Made by a program: the position numbers and the translations under genes. From Topomyia yanbarensis (lineage: Eukaryota; Arthropoda; Insecta; Diptera; Culicidae), in NCBI RefSeq assembly GCF_030247195.1, contig NC_080672.1:312630127-312694126 (forward strand): DNA of 64,000 nucleotides. The letters are read 5' to 3'. Shown here in pieces: positions 20,880 to 33,500 of the stretch. The notes under the pieces were generated by a model. It did no database searches and was not told the DNA's origin. It saw only the letters and a list, made by a program, of their open reading frames with translations. Within the stretch, counting starts at the first letter, position 1. The number at the start of each line of letters is the position of its first letter.

Positions 20880-22370
20880 TCTTCTGATAATCTGAAATAT
20901 TTATGTTCAATCACGTGTGCGATGTAATTGTTGAGGTTTGAGAAAACAATACTATTTTTGTCTGCCGTTACTCTGTAAATAGTTTTTTTTTCATTTTTGT
21001 GTAGAAGAAAACAAGCTTAATATTACATTCTATCTGGTAAATAAAACATTTGTAGTCATGAGAAAATTTGCAAAATGATTGAATTGTGACAAAACTAAAA
21101 CTGTTTTCAAATGTTCACAGCATCAAGATGAAAGGTGTATCTTCCCGAAACGTTGAACTATGGGTAGGTAGGCGACCAAAAATCTAAAACTACATCAACT
21201 TAAATTTAATTCAGTTCTATTCAGAGCTTTTATATACACTATAATTAAGAAAATTCATGGCTATCTAGAAAAATATTTAACCCAACTGGGTAATATGGAT
21301 GTTTGAAGATGAAAATTGCGTTATTTAAACTTTTCGTATCTGAATTGAATTTTAAATGAATCATATGCTCAAATATGTTATGTGAAAAGTAAGAACATTT
21401 TTTTTGTGATGTATTATTGAAAATATATATTCATTGTATTGGCATGAAGTATTATGAAGAATAAGGGATCAGTGTCTAAAAATATCTACGAATTAGCTCC
21501 GGGAAAAGAAGTCTTCCAAAGATTACACTCTCGATGGGGGATCTAAGTACAATGTTTCTTCTAACTTATTGTTGTCCATTTTTGCTCTATACTAAGTACA
21601 ATTCAATTGATAACCAATGTAACTAGAAAAATATTTATCCGCAGAAAATTAAGACTTGTAATGTCAAGTATGTCCATCCATCAAGAGCAAAATTATGTCA
21701 AGTGCCACTTTCATTGGCCGCTTGCGTTTCCAACAAATTAAATACTTATCCTGAAAATTAGAACCATTTCTTTTTCGAAGTATTGGTTTGTATAGCACTC
21801 ATTTATTCATATTTCCTGAACGAAAATTCCGAACGAAATAATATACAAGCTATAAGGATAACTGAAAAGAGACTGGCTTTTGTGCTATCGACATAGCATA
21901 GCTTCACACTATTTACATCGATGCAAATGAAAAGTCTGAAATGTCTACCTTTCCCATTCACAAATCGCATTCCCCGTCTGTCGCTCTCTGTTTAAAGGGT
22001 TTGAAAGCACATGTGATCTTGTCTTACTTTACTATCCAATATTGAATTCCAAAACAATTTGAACGTTCCAGGTTCCTTATAACTTCCTTATAACTAATTA
22101 AGGTCCATGAATAAAGTAGAAACACCAGATAATATTAAACGACGCCGCCAAGAAAAGAACAACGAAAACGAAAAGGTAAAAACAAAAAAGAATGAAAACT
22201 TTGGAAAGTTCATTGCATACTAAATAGCCATTTTTCAGATGATGGGATTTTCGAAAACAATTCATAACTTTCTGATACAATAGTTCTCAAATTCGTACAA
22301 TCCGGTTTATTCATTTGCTTTATCCAAAATTTTGAACATTTGACTAATTTTAAGTATGTGATCTTTGCAT
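20880..22370. other. AT-rich DNA, no gene seen
   Basis: About 1.5 kb without a credible open frame, repeat or regulatory signal that I can name. Confidence 0.5.
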
Positions 22371-22373
22371 TTT

Positions 22374-22663
22374 AATTATTGATTTCATTCAGCATTCTCT
22401 TTATTCATTTTGTTCATTTGGATTCATTTAATCTATTTTATTCGTTTCATTCATTGGATTCATTCTGATCAGATTATTTTTTCATGCATTTTATTCATAT
22501 CATTTATTAACTTATTTTAATTATTGATTTCATTCAGCATTCTCTTTATTCATTTTGTTCATTTGGATTCATTTAATGTATGTTATTCGTTTCATTCATT
22601 GGATTCATTCTGATCAGATTATTTTTTCATGCATTTTATTCATATCATTTATTAACTTATTTT
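22374..22663 (+). repeat. Two tandem 145-bp units in an ATTCATTT-rich tract
   Basis: The unit starting 'aattattgatttcattcagc' at 22374 is repeated almost exactly at 22519. The flanking DNA (22310-22980) is built from short 'ttcatt' words, so this is a recent duplication within an older simple-sequence tract. DNA from 22980 to 23400 shows nothing recognisable. Confidence 0.9.
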
Positions 22664-23399
22664 ATTCATTGTTTTCCTTCTAAGCATTCTATTCGGTTTT
22701 TTCAGTTTATAAATGTTTCATGTTTCTTCATTTTAATAATTTGATAATTTTTTCAGATTTATTCATTTCGTCCAAATTATTTATTTGACACAATTTATTT
22801 TTCTATTATTTTATAACTTTTTAACATAGCTTAATTCAATTCATTTTGTTTTTCTTTTTATTCATCTTATCAGTTATATTCGTTTTGTTTATTTGATTCG
22901 TTTGTTCTATTTATTCATCTTTATTCAATTCATTTTTTATTAGTTTTATCCTTTTCATTCATTTCAATCATTTTATTTCCAATTAACGTGATTTTTTTAC
23001 ACGGTACGTATCCCCCGCGTAAAAAAAACCTTGGTGTATACGGATCAATGATCAATCCACTAACAAAAAAGTGATATACAGAACGTATTTTTCTAAGTAC
23101 TTTAAATAAAGTCTTAGCAACGAATGGTTTATGAATTGCTCAATTCGAAAAAATTCTCGGTAGAAAACATGATGCTCGGAGTTCAACCGCTTTCGGCCAA
23201 GTGATACCATTCCTTCTTTTGAATTCCATCACAAATTACTTTTTTATGCTCATTTTTGGCAAAATGCTTTTGTACGCTTGTAAATAATACTCCGAACTGT
23301 CATTCAGCCAATTTATAAACAGCTAGATGTCAGTGCAATAGTTGTGCGAACGGTCTGAAGTTGGTGACATTTCGCGTGTCGGATTTTTTATTCAAACAA

Positions 23400-23610
23400 A
23401 ATTATAAATAATAGTGTCAAATGGTAACACTAGGCCTTTCATTTGAAACTAGTTTCATTAAGATCGGTTCGGCCATTGCTGAGATAATTACATGACATTA
23501 GTGTACGGACGGACGTCCCAAATTGTCGAGCTGAGTCGATTGGTATATGAGTTTTCAAAGTTTGAGCGAATCCTGTACATTTCTTTTGTAATAAATATAA
23601 AAATTAATTT
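23400..23610 (-). repeat. Interspersed repeat family P, inverted copy
   Basis: On the minus strand it reads the same phrases as 19690-20120: 'ggattcgctcaaactttg', 'cgactcagctcgacaattt' and 'tctcagcaatggccgaacc'. The microsatellite is nearly lost here. Confidence 0.7.
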
Positions 23611-23653
23611 CTCGAAAGGTGCCAAATGGTCATAATACTGGATACTGGTCATA

Positions 23654-23977
23654 ACGTCGTTGTTGTGCTATGTTATGACCAACGCCATTTTGGGGTAAAC
23701 TGAGTTAGATATGCCATACAAATTTTGTCATTAATACACACCTATGACACGTGTGAGCGCGACTTTCGTTTACATTTATAGTAAAAACTCGCCACATAGT
23801 CAACTGATTTTCGCAAAATTTGAGAGATTAATACAGAATAGATAGAAGCATCAATTGTCTCCTTTGAACTGTTTACACCATTTACAAGTTTCAAGATATT
23901 CAATCTCAAATTTTATAAATCGTTTTTTTCGATATGTGCAAAATGGCGCTTGTCATAAGATAGCACAACAGCGACGA
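23654..23977. mobile_element. 324-bp MITE with ~38-bp inverted repeats and TA duplication
   Basis: The left end 'acgtcgttgttgtgctatg' and right end (inverted) 'tcgtcgctgttgtgctatc' continue into 'ttatgac(c)aa(c/g)cgccatttt'. TA flanks both ends. A second copy, lacking its left repeat, lies at about 39980-40241 and shares the interior 'gacacgtgtgag(c/t)gcgact' and 'agaagcatcaattgtc'. Confidence 0.75.
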
Positions 23978-24039
23978 TAAGACAGTACAACAGCGACGAA
24001 TTTGTACCGTTATTATTAGTAATTTTTTAATATGTACAC

Positions 24040-24370
24040 AGAAGAAAATATTTTGTAATGTTACATTTTACATGTTCATGCAGTTACTTGAAGCAAAAAA
24101 TAGATGTAAAATTGCATCTTTCTATTACTGCTTTTTCAACAAATGTTGCTATAATTTTTCACGTTGATTGAAAATTACAGTTTCAATCATTGAAAAGCCA
24201 ATTGATTTCTATTTATTGTTATATGATTGAAAAGTGTATGATGAGTAATATCATATGCATAAATGTGTATAAGCACATGGTTTTAAATGTTCTAATAATT
24301 TTCATTGATTTTATCTTAATTTTCAATCAACTTTTCGATTCAAGTAATGCATGTTAACAACTGTATTGGT
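24040..24370. repeat. MITE-like repeat, 'cacagaa..aaatattttgtaat' family
   Basis: Begins 'cacagaagaaaatattttgt' and continues into 'ttacattttacatgttcatg'. The same end sequence, in the opposite orientation, bounds the segment at 28700-28975. Boundaries on the right are uncertain. Confidence 0.45.
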
Positions 24371-24607
24371 TTACACGTCGTTAACATTACCGTAAAACGG
24401 GGGAACATTGATAATTTTTTCTAAAGTTTTTCAAATAACTTTCTTAAACTCAAGTAAGTATAACAGTTTGCATTTTTAAAACAAGTACTAGTACCCATAT
24501 ATTCGATACGTTCAAATTGTTGGGTATTTTAGTTCGTTATACTATAAGAATAAAATTACTTTATTGCAAATTTTCATTCCTTTTCTTCGGGGTAACTGTA
24601 TATCGAA

Positions 24608-25109
24608 CACGCAGGAAAAAAATTAGCAAAAATAAAAAAAAATTGGGTTTAAATACCAATTTTCCCGTTTGATATAGTGACAAACAAGATTCAGGTTTGA
24701 TTCAATCAGTACTGTTGGTTTAATAACCAACTAGTTCATTTGTTGTCTTTTCAGTAGTTTCAACAAATATTTCGTTTGAAACAACAAAATCATGATAAGT
24801 TTAACCGAACAAACAAGTTTGAAGAAACAAAAACAAATCTTTTGTATCAACCAAAGGAGAGAACAACTCAAATTTAGTTGAAATTAAACAAAGATTCTGT
24901 TGGTTTTTAACAAAGGGATCAGTTAGATCTAACAAATTTTATTTTGATTCAACAATGTTTCTATTGAAAATGTAAACAGAAGTATTTGTTAAACTAAACC
25001 AAATACATGCTTTCGAAAAACGCCCATTTCAGTTTGAAACAGTCATTCGCCACGTTTTAGATTCAACTAAACGTTTTGTTGATTCAAAAAGGCCTGATTC
25101 TTATGCGTG
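24608..25109 (+). mobile_element. ~500-bp non-autonomous element, copy 1
   Basis: Begins CACGCAGGAAAAAAATT and ends '..aggcctgattcttatgcgtg', giving short inverted ends around CACGCAG. It is about 95% identical by eye to 52772-53266 throughout. It is flanked by tatatcgaa/tatatcgta, a likely 9-bp (8 of 9) target duplication. The interior is rich in 'gttgaaacaacaaa'-type words. An 8-9 bp duplication would fit a hAT-like element, but the class is unproven. Confidence 0.75.
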
Positions 25110-25119
25110 TATATCGTAT

Positions 25120-25760
25120 ATGTATATCGAAATGAGAAATAACGCTCGAAATGTTGTGTAAATTGCATATCTGCAAGTAATTTTATGACCTGATATTGTG
25201 ACGTCTCGAAGCAAAGCAAGATTGCCTAGAAGGATACAGCTGACATTTATCGAACTTTTTCAGGAAAATAGTAGAAATTAAATAGTTACCAAAAATCTCT
25301 CGTATATGTTAAATGAATTATTGAACAAAAATATTTACGGTTTCCAAATAACTGATCAGTTCAGTTGATGTTGATTGAAATCGTTAAAATACGAGGGATT
25401 GTTTGAACAAATTAAAAAGATGCAGGAGAGTTGTGTCATTTTCAATTTAAATTTGAGTATATAAAATGTACATTAAATGACGAAATAATCATTGCCGATA
25501 GATACTAGATATGTTTAGCATATGGTTTTCTTTTTATTTCGATGATTTTGTTAGAATCATCTTATCGTATTTTACTGAAGAACGTCTCATTTGATCAAAC
25601 CCCCGGTGATCAAAGATACCCCGTTTTACGGTACATTTATTTTTGTTGTGTACTTTATGACATGGCAGGTTGTTATAGAAGTCAGCTTTCAATTGTAAAG
25701 TGTTTCCTTATACAGATTATCCAAATGATGACCAAATTCATTGGTACTCATTTTATGTTT
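25120..25760. other. AT-rich spacer, no gene seen
   Basis: No credible coding sequence or repeat boundary. The 'ccccgttttacggta' at about 25618 matches, inverted, 'taccgtaaaacgggg' near 24390, so the 500-bp element and its surroundings may sit inside an older repeat bounded by these words. Confidence 0.4.
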
Positions 25761-27930
25761 TGCCTTTCTCTTATAAAGAAAGGCTATGCAATCACTGTAA
25801 AAATCGACTTTTTAACCGAGGCCCGGAGGGCCGAGTATCATACACCATTCGATTCAGTTCGTCGAGATCGGCAAATGTCTGTGTGTGTATGTATGTATGT
25901 GTGTGTGTATGTGTGTGTGTGTCATTTAAACTCACACAATTTTCTCAGAGATGGCTGAACCGATTTTCGCAAACTTAGTTTCATCTGAAAGGTATAACGC
26001 TCCCATAAGCTGCTATTGAATTTTTAGTTGATCCGACTTCCGGTTCCGGAGTTACGGGTTGAAGAGTGCGGTCACACAGCAAATTCCCATATAAACTGGT
26101 ACCACCATAATGTTCAAATGATGTAAAACATATTAAAATTGATGTAACATTACTCTAGTTTGCGGGTCTCGATCACTAATGATCAATCAAAGCAGCTTTG
26201 ACCACATTGGCCACCTATGACGGTTCATGACGCCCTCGGGGAACCCGCCAAGTTCCTAAGCTAATATCACACCCATTCCACAACGAATTCTCTACCGATT
26301 TTTACGAACTTACTTTCAAATGAAAGATACAGTAATGCCATTGACTGCTGCTGAATTTCATTCGGTTCTGACTCTTGCTTCCGGGGTTACAGGGGTGTTA
26401 GTAAGGATACCTCAGAGGCTAAAAACTATTGAAATGGTCACCAAATTACTTCTAATCGTAGATCTAGATCACTGATTGCCAATCAAACATTCTTTGAATA
26501 TATTGTCCACTATCGACGATTCCGGAAGTCCGGAATTCCGGGCATATTCCACAATTAAAGTCACATCGGTTCATCGGTGATGACTGAACCGATTTTCTCA
26601 AACCAAGTCTCAAATGGAAGGCAAAATATGCAGTTGAGTATTGCGTAGCCGCCCCTTCCCCCCCCCCTCCCCACCTTGCCCTTACACCTCCCTCCTTCAT
26701 TACTCCCCTCTTCTTGGATCACCCTCACGCCCAGATTTCCTTCATCCACCCCGTATACCGAAATAAGATGAAGGATTTCTGACGCATCCTCCACACCCAC
26801 TCTACTAAACCCCCATTCCCTACACGTTCAAACGCATTCCACCAACCTTTGCAAATTATAATCACATGAAGATAACATTGAAGTCATGCTTATTAAGCTA
26901 ATTAAATATTATTCTTTTGCCTTTCTTATATAGAAAGGTTATGCAATTGCTCCAAAAACCGACTTTCTAACCAAGGCCCGGAGGGCCGAGTCTCATATAA
27001 CATTCGACTCAGTTCGCCGAGATTGCAAAATATCTGTGTGTATGTATGTGTGTATGTATGTATGTGTGTATGTGTATGTGTGTATGTATGTGTGTGTATG
27101 TGCGGATTTGTTAACAAAATGTCCACATCGGTTACTCGGAGATGGCTGAACCGATTTTTACAAACTAAGATTCAAATGAAAGGTATAATATTCCCATAGG
27201 TTGCTATTGAATTTCATTTTCAACCGACATCTTGTTCCGAATTACGAGTTGAAGAGTATGGTTACAAAACAAAATTTGTTGATTTGTCCAAATCGGTTTC
27301 TCGGAATTTTCTGAACCGATTTTGACAAACTTAATTTTAAATTAAAGGTCCATCAGCTGCTGTTGAATTTTGTGTGGATCCGAGTTCAGGTTCCTGAATT
27401 ACAGGGTGATACGTACGATCACGCAGCAAATCCCGATTCTAACGAATTCTGCGATGAATGTAAAAAGGTGATTTTTTTCCAAAATGTAAACACAACTGTT
27501 GAATTTGTAGATCTAGGTCCCCAACAGTCATTCAAAGTCTCTTTGGCCACACTGGCCACCATCGACGGATCCGGAAGCATCCAAAGTCAGAATAACGGTT
27601 ATATTGGTTTCTCGAAAATGGCTAGATTTGCTCAACTTAGTCTCAAATGAAAGGTGTTGCGTTCCCAGAAACTTATATTAAATTCCATCTCCATCCGACT
27701 TCCAGCACCGGAGTTACGGGTTGTGGAGGTCGATCACATAGAAAACTCCGATTCAAACCGATACCGCGATGAATGCAAAAAGGTGCTCTTATATATACTT
27801 ACCAAGTGTAATAAGAATGAAAGACATTTCCATAAAGTTATATTGTACGAACCAGCTATTAAATCATAGTTTGGAAAAATGAGAAAGGCACAATTGCACC
27901 TCTAGGTGGATTAAAACAGGTTTTTTTTTA
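25760..27930 (+). repeat. Interspersed repeat family Q with internal reiterated units
   Basis: Starts 'tgcctttctcttataaagaa', then 'ggcccggagggccgag', 'cattcgattcagttcg' and a TG/TATG microsatellite. It restarts with the same head at about 26918. Units containing 'ctgaaccgatttt', 'caaatgaaaggtat' and 'ccgga(g/a)ttac' recur near 25955, 26290, 26585, 27145, 27310 and 27620. It ends 'gcacctctaggtggattaaaacagg' near 27915, a phrase that also ends the inverted copy at 35680. A pyrimidine-rich run lies at 26650-26680. No protein is encoded; open frames here are incidental. Confidence 0.7.
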
Positions 27931-27999
27931 TAAGAAAAACCGAATGGGACTGTCAGATAATTTTTTCGTTTAAATTATTTATTCACTTTTTCCAATTTT

Positions 28000-28350
28000 C
28001 AGTAAACACCGGAAACAATTTGCAATATTATTTCACCGTAAATAGTTTGCCAATTCTCTAATTTATTTCGTTTCATAATACTTACTATTGTGTTCTAGAA
28101 AGGTGGAGGGGGAATTTGTGGCGAAAGGCTACGATAGGGGAGAAGGTGTTTGAAATCACTCAAAAGTACAACGTCATTTGAGGATGTTGTCTGAAATCCA
28201 AAGCTGAACCTAATGATTTATAGCAGATCATTGCCCGGTGCTAAATTGTTTGTTTCTTTGCGCTTTAACCCCAAGAATCATTCAGCTAACATCTTACGCT
28301 AAATGGTTTATGTTAGTTTTTGCTATTCCTTGTGGATTAATATCTGTGGG
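28000..28350. other. Spacer before the large inverted-repeat block
   Basis: No gene or repeat recognised. Confidence 0.4.
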
Positions 28351-28699
28351 AGTAGGGGAGACCGGGGCTGGTTGGCCGAGTGTCTTTTATGAAAAGACAA
28401 TAATGCGCAGTAGATCTATAGTGGTTTCGCTGGGGTATTGGGTCGCCCATGTACCGACATAATTTCGGGTGCTTTTGCGTTGTCGTTTGTACAGGAGCAC
28501 GTTTGTTCTTTTTCGGGCGCTGACGAGTAAATTTTTGTTTTTGTAAAGTTAAATGTGTAACATGAATCAATTTACATCCGATTTCCAGAAACGTGGTGCC
28601 GCCGGAAAGGGTATTCAAAACCCAACAAAATGGTATAACGGTTTCCAGTGTAACTTTACTTTTGTTTTTGTAAATCGTGATCAAAAATATGCATTGGGG

Positions 28700-28975
28700 T
28701 ACACACAAAAAAATAATGAAATTTAAACGACATGTAAATCAATACGAATGTAAACATACAAAGATTGAATCAAAACTTTGATTGAAAAGTACGTTAAAAT
28801 CAATGCACTCAAATGGAGCATGAAAAAGCATACAATTTTACACTTTCCTTCGTGTAATATTACATGTCATTCATTTTACAGCAATGAGCGTGTAAAAATT
28901 TTTACATTTATATTCATGCTCCAAATATGTGCATGAAAATAAATTTAAAATTACAAAATATTTTTTTCTGTGTAG
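28700..28975. mobile_element. 276-bp MITE-like segment
   Basis: The left end 'acacacaaaaaaataatgaa' and the right end, read inverted, 'acacagaaaaaaatattttg' form imperfect inverted repeats. The segment interrupts the left arm of the large inverted-repeat block and is related to 24040-24370. Confidence 0.5.
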
Positions 28976-29396
28976 GTTGGCCGAATTTTGTGCGAGTCGG
29001 TTGGCCGAGCTATATTCAGTGTTTAGCGTAGAGCAATGTGCAGGTGCACTTTGATATTCGTGAAATGCTAACCTTTTTCTGAGTGAAATTGGATATTATA
29101 CTAATATTTACCACAGTAGATCTAAATACTGATCGCAATGGTTCGTCCCCTACAAAAAATACTAATTGATGATGATTATAAATAAACATAAATTAAAATT
29201 ATTGACAAAAAGAAAGAAGGGATAAGCACTATTAAAAAATGAAAATTGTTTATAAAACCAGATGATTATTCCAATATTGCACCTTCAATCCTGAAATTTT
29301 TCCTCCTGAGGATTTCCTCCTGAGGATCAACCCAGCCCGAACAAAACTCATCCATCAGCATTGAGCATTGCATAAAAATGTATAATCTCACTTTTC

Positions 29397-29510
29397 TGAC
29401 AGCTCAGAGAACTTGTTTATATGGACTTAGAAAAATTTTGGTTTCACCCAGTACAAGAAACTCGGTTCGAATTCTAACACCATGTAAACAAGCTTGCTGA
29501 ACTGTCATTT
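29397..29510. repeat. 28-bp imperfect inverted repeat
   Basis: 'tgacagctcagagaacttg' followed by 'tttatatgg' (29397-29425) is matched inverted at 29481-29510 ('ccatgtaaacaagcttgctg' then 'aactgtca'). The loop is about 55 bp. Non-coding. Confidence 0.55.
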
Positions 29511-30079
29511 TTTCGAGTATTTTTTCTCATATGACGTCATCTTGCAATGTCCCATAGAATCCATTGCAGTAAGCGTGCGCTGTCGGAACAAAAGAAAGCA
29601 GGGGGAGCTGTAAAAATCCCACTAAAGCTACCGAAACTAAGTCTAAAATAGTCAAAAACACTAAAAAGCAAAGAGTTTTTTTTGCATCTCAAAATCAATT
29701 GCTAAATGAAGTTTTCTCACTAATAACACTAATAACCGTTTTCCACTGATGCATTTGATGTGATTCACTTATTTTACACAACTCGGCAAACCAACCCCAG
29801 CCCATTTTCTTTCTGCCTTTGATTCCCAACAAACAATGAAAGCTGAACAAGCTTTTGGTCCGCGAGAATAAGCTGAACAATAACTGCTCAAACCAATATC
29901 CAGCAAAATTGTTTGTTGGGTTGTTAATAACTTTTTCCCTGATTTTGTTTTATGAATGAAAAAAAATTACATCAGTGATGGCATTTCACCCTAGTGATGC
30001 ACTGGCGCGTAAGTGTGATGCCTACACAGAGGATACAATGATCACACACCACAGAAAAAAGCAGAACGCTCTTTCTTTC

Positions 30080-30570
30080 GGAGCTGTATAGACCGATTTC
30101 AAGTGTGCGCTGGTGTTGAGGTAGTTGGGTGCGAGATAACCGTGCTCTCTTGCTCTTTAAATTCTCTGTGGCGCGCTCAGATAAAGTCACCACCGCGCGC
30201 GCCCCAGTGTCGCTGTGGTGTATTCACTGGCGTGGTTTCACTGGCGTGTATTCACTGGCGTGTGATCTTTGGTTTGTTTTCGTCTTACAAGCGACATTGC
30301 GAGTGAGATTGATTTGATTTGCACAGGTTGTTGCGTTGTATTGTGTGGATGGTGGTGGTTTATTTCAAGCTTATATTATTTTCTACTGAAGATTTCATAC
30401 AAGTTGCTTGGTAAATCGAACGAGTTTATAAAATATTGTTACACTACCTGCAAAACTAAAAGTACTCGGTCCTCGGAGCAAATTGGGAAAACTTTTTACG
30501 TATCATCGTTTAGAGAGTTTTATAATGACCAGAGGCACCTGATATGCAAACTCGTGTTATAAGTATTAAT
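30080..30570 (+). repeat. Left long inverted arm with short tandem units
   Basis: About 490 bp pairing with 38290-38725 in reverse. It includes three tandem units of 'tattcactggcgtg'/'tttcactggcgtg' (30221-30264), 'gtttgttttcgtcttacaag', 'gcgacattgcgagtgagatt' and 'tactgaagatttcat'. Divergence rises inward. Repetitive long arms of this kind are a feature of foldback elements. Confidence 0.7.
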
Positions 30571-30599
30571 AGTTTTATTATAACTTAATCCTACAAGTT

Positions 30600-33500
30600 T
30601 AAACGAAATCTTAGATTTCGTCGACAGGCTTGACATATTCAGTAAAATTAGGTATACGATAATTAATTTACATACAACATCACAATTACACCGTTATGCA
30701 TTTGTTTATTTGTCTATTATTTTGCGTGGAAATCGTTTAAACAGCAGGCGAAAGCGAATGTTTCAAGAGCATGGGAGCTAGGACCGGGATTCTGCGCGTC
30801 AATGAGCGAAATAAATTGGCTCAGTTTCGGGGTCAAGAAAAAAGGCCACTAGTGTTCACGCTTATTTTAAATGAACAATGAATCTTGTGTTCCATAAAAG
30901 TATGTTATAAATGGGTCAGCAGCAACAATGTTTATTATACGTATTCTAGATTTTTGCGTCAGTTAGTATTTTAGACCGTAATTATAATGCACGTAATATC
31001 AACAGCAAAACAAAATATTAGGTATCTGGTAGTATCTGCCGGAATCTCTGTCAATCTCTATGAAATTTTCGTATTTTCAAGTAACAAGTAAGGTGTTTCC
31101 TCAAGTTTAACCAAGCGATTTTTGTGTGATAAATTATTCCTCATTATAACTTTCTTGAATGAGGTGTTTTATCAAAAAGGTAGCGTTGGGAAAATATCAA
31201 AATATCAATGTTCACAACAGAATCTTTTCATCGCCGATTTTCTAATAAAAAGTTCACTGATATAAAATATCGCTACGGAAAAAATCGTCAGTGAACTTCA
31301 AGAGTGCCGATGTTTGGGAACATTATTCGGTTCAAGAAAATATCGGAAGAAGAAAAGATCGCTTGCGAACTTTTATATCAACGAATATATAGAAAAAAAT
31401 TCGCCTTATGAAAACATCTTGCACGATCTTCGAACAGGGGATTTCCGAGGGATTTTCAAAGATTCCAAAAACCTGTAGATTAACATGATATAAAAAACTA
31501 CGTTCTATAATATTACGGCGATAGCTCAATAGGATAAAGCGTCAGGCTACTTTAGTGTCAACGAAGCTTTCTTCAGAAGCCATCGTATAAAAAAAAATTC
31601 ATCAATCGACAGAATTAAAATGGGAAAGAATTAAAATGGTGCTTGAATGGTATGTTGTCAAAATATATACATGGAAAAAAGCAGATTCTGGTATGGTGGC
31701 CGGTTCTTAACAACCCGTTGTTTGTATGACCGAGTATGAAAGTTATATATAGTTGAGCTAATGTATCTATAGTTGCATGTCCCATAGGAGCCGTAATTAG
31801 CAATGGCTATATTAATGATACATGGTAGTGGTAATGGTACAAGAAGTTTCACATACATAAATTGGTTAATAAACAATCTTAACATTTTTTATCATTTTTG
31901 GGATTAAACGTTTAATATATTGACATCGCCCATAGAACTTTTCATCGATTTTTTAGCAGAATTTTCACTCAAATATTCTAGTTCTTTGTACACATACCAA
32001 AGATACGTTGAACGATTTCCCATATTTGCAATTAAAATTCTAGGGCAGTTCATAAGACACGTAGAACAACTTTCAACATTCTGCTTTTATTGCACTATAT
32101 TATTAGTCTAACTAATGCTATCGTTGTAATGCAGTACAAGTGCAGATTTTCAAAAATTTTATATTAGAATTAGAACGAAATATTTTTTTTGTATCTCTAC
32201 GTCGCTCGAGAATAGCCAAAAAAGCGTAAAATATTTGGCTTTTACTGACCCAAGCATGACTAAAATGCGACTTACAGCTTAAGTGCGGAACTATTAAACT
32301 AATATGTATTTACTTTATTAGCATTACTAGAGCATTCGAAATTGATAAATTTTGAGAAGAATATGGAATATGTTGAGGATAATTAGTATTGTCTGATATA
32401 ATATTACTAAATATCCATAAAAACTTATTTCATCAGGAATCAAATCCTATATTTCAGCTTATCATAAAATTTTAATCACCTAATTGGACTAAGAATAAAT
32501 ATCACGGAAGTGTACTCGATTCGAAGTGTATGTATGAATACTTACAGGTGAATTGATTAATATATGTATAGAATACGAAGTTTACGTTAATTTTTGGGAT
32601 AAACGTAGATCGTATTCCTTTTTCGGATCGAAATGAAAACAAAAGCACATCCTCATGTCACGAAATCAACTATAGGTTCAAGGTTTACACAAGAAGATTT
32701 TTATTCGGTGGGGTCATAAACATCCTCTGATACATAAACTAAATATTATAAGTTTTACAAATTATAAAATCACGGCAAACAGATAAACGTTCTTTGGAAC
32801 AATTTAGTATGTACTGCAAAGACGGTGGATTTGCCATTTTGAACTTCTTTGCTATACTCGTACCCGAACATGTTAGGTTTCAATTTTAATTCTCTCTCTT
32901 ATTATACCATCGCATGAAAATTCGAGAGAAAACCAGCTAATTTATTTAAATGATGGCACAGAAGAAAAATGCCGTCAAATGATTCCAGAACTAATTATTG
33001 AGGGGTTACACTACTATAGAGCACGAAAAATAGGCATATTTCGGGAATTTATCTTGACGCAATAATGAGATGAATCGAGATCTTGTTTAACTTTCCGGCA
33101 GTGCACGCTGCTCTGAAAATCTAGCGAACCCGTCTTAAAGCATCAGCGGCTGCTCGTTCAGTGGGCCATAAGCGCGACTTCCAGAGATATATAACATTAC
33201 TTTATTGCAAAAAAATGATTTATTCGAGTAATTTCGTCACAAGATGGCGGATGTGCAGCACTTTCCCGTCGGGGATTTTTTTTGGAAAGGGTCCACGGCC
33301 GGAGCTCCATGTCCCGTAATTTTTGATCCAGAGCCAAAAACCAAAGCTTTTTAAACTTCTTAGAACGACAGCAAACAGCATACGTAAGATTTTTTCTATG
33401 TCTTGATTTTTCGCGAAATGGCACATTTTTAGTCGAAAAACGCTAAAAATGTGTTAAAAGTGTCGATTTTTAAAATTTGCATATTAAGAAATTATGCAAT

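Noticed and set aside
25542..25978. Overlapping open frames of 92-138 codons
   Set aside because: They run through the TG/TATG microsatellite and a dispersed repeat; the cysteine/valine-rich ends are repeat artefacts.
31516..31590. tRNA-like stretch with an A-box-like 'tagctcaatagg'
   Set aside because: No acceptable B box, anticodon arm or acceptor stem could be formed, so at most it is a decayed SINE fragment.
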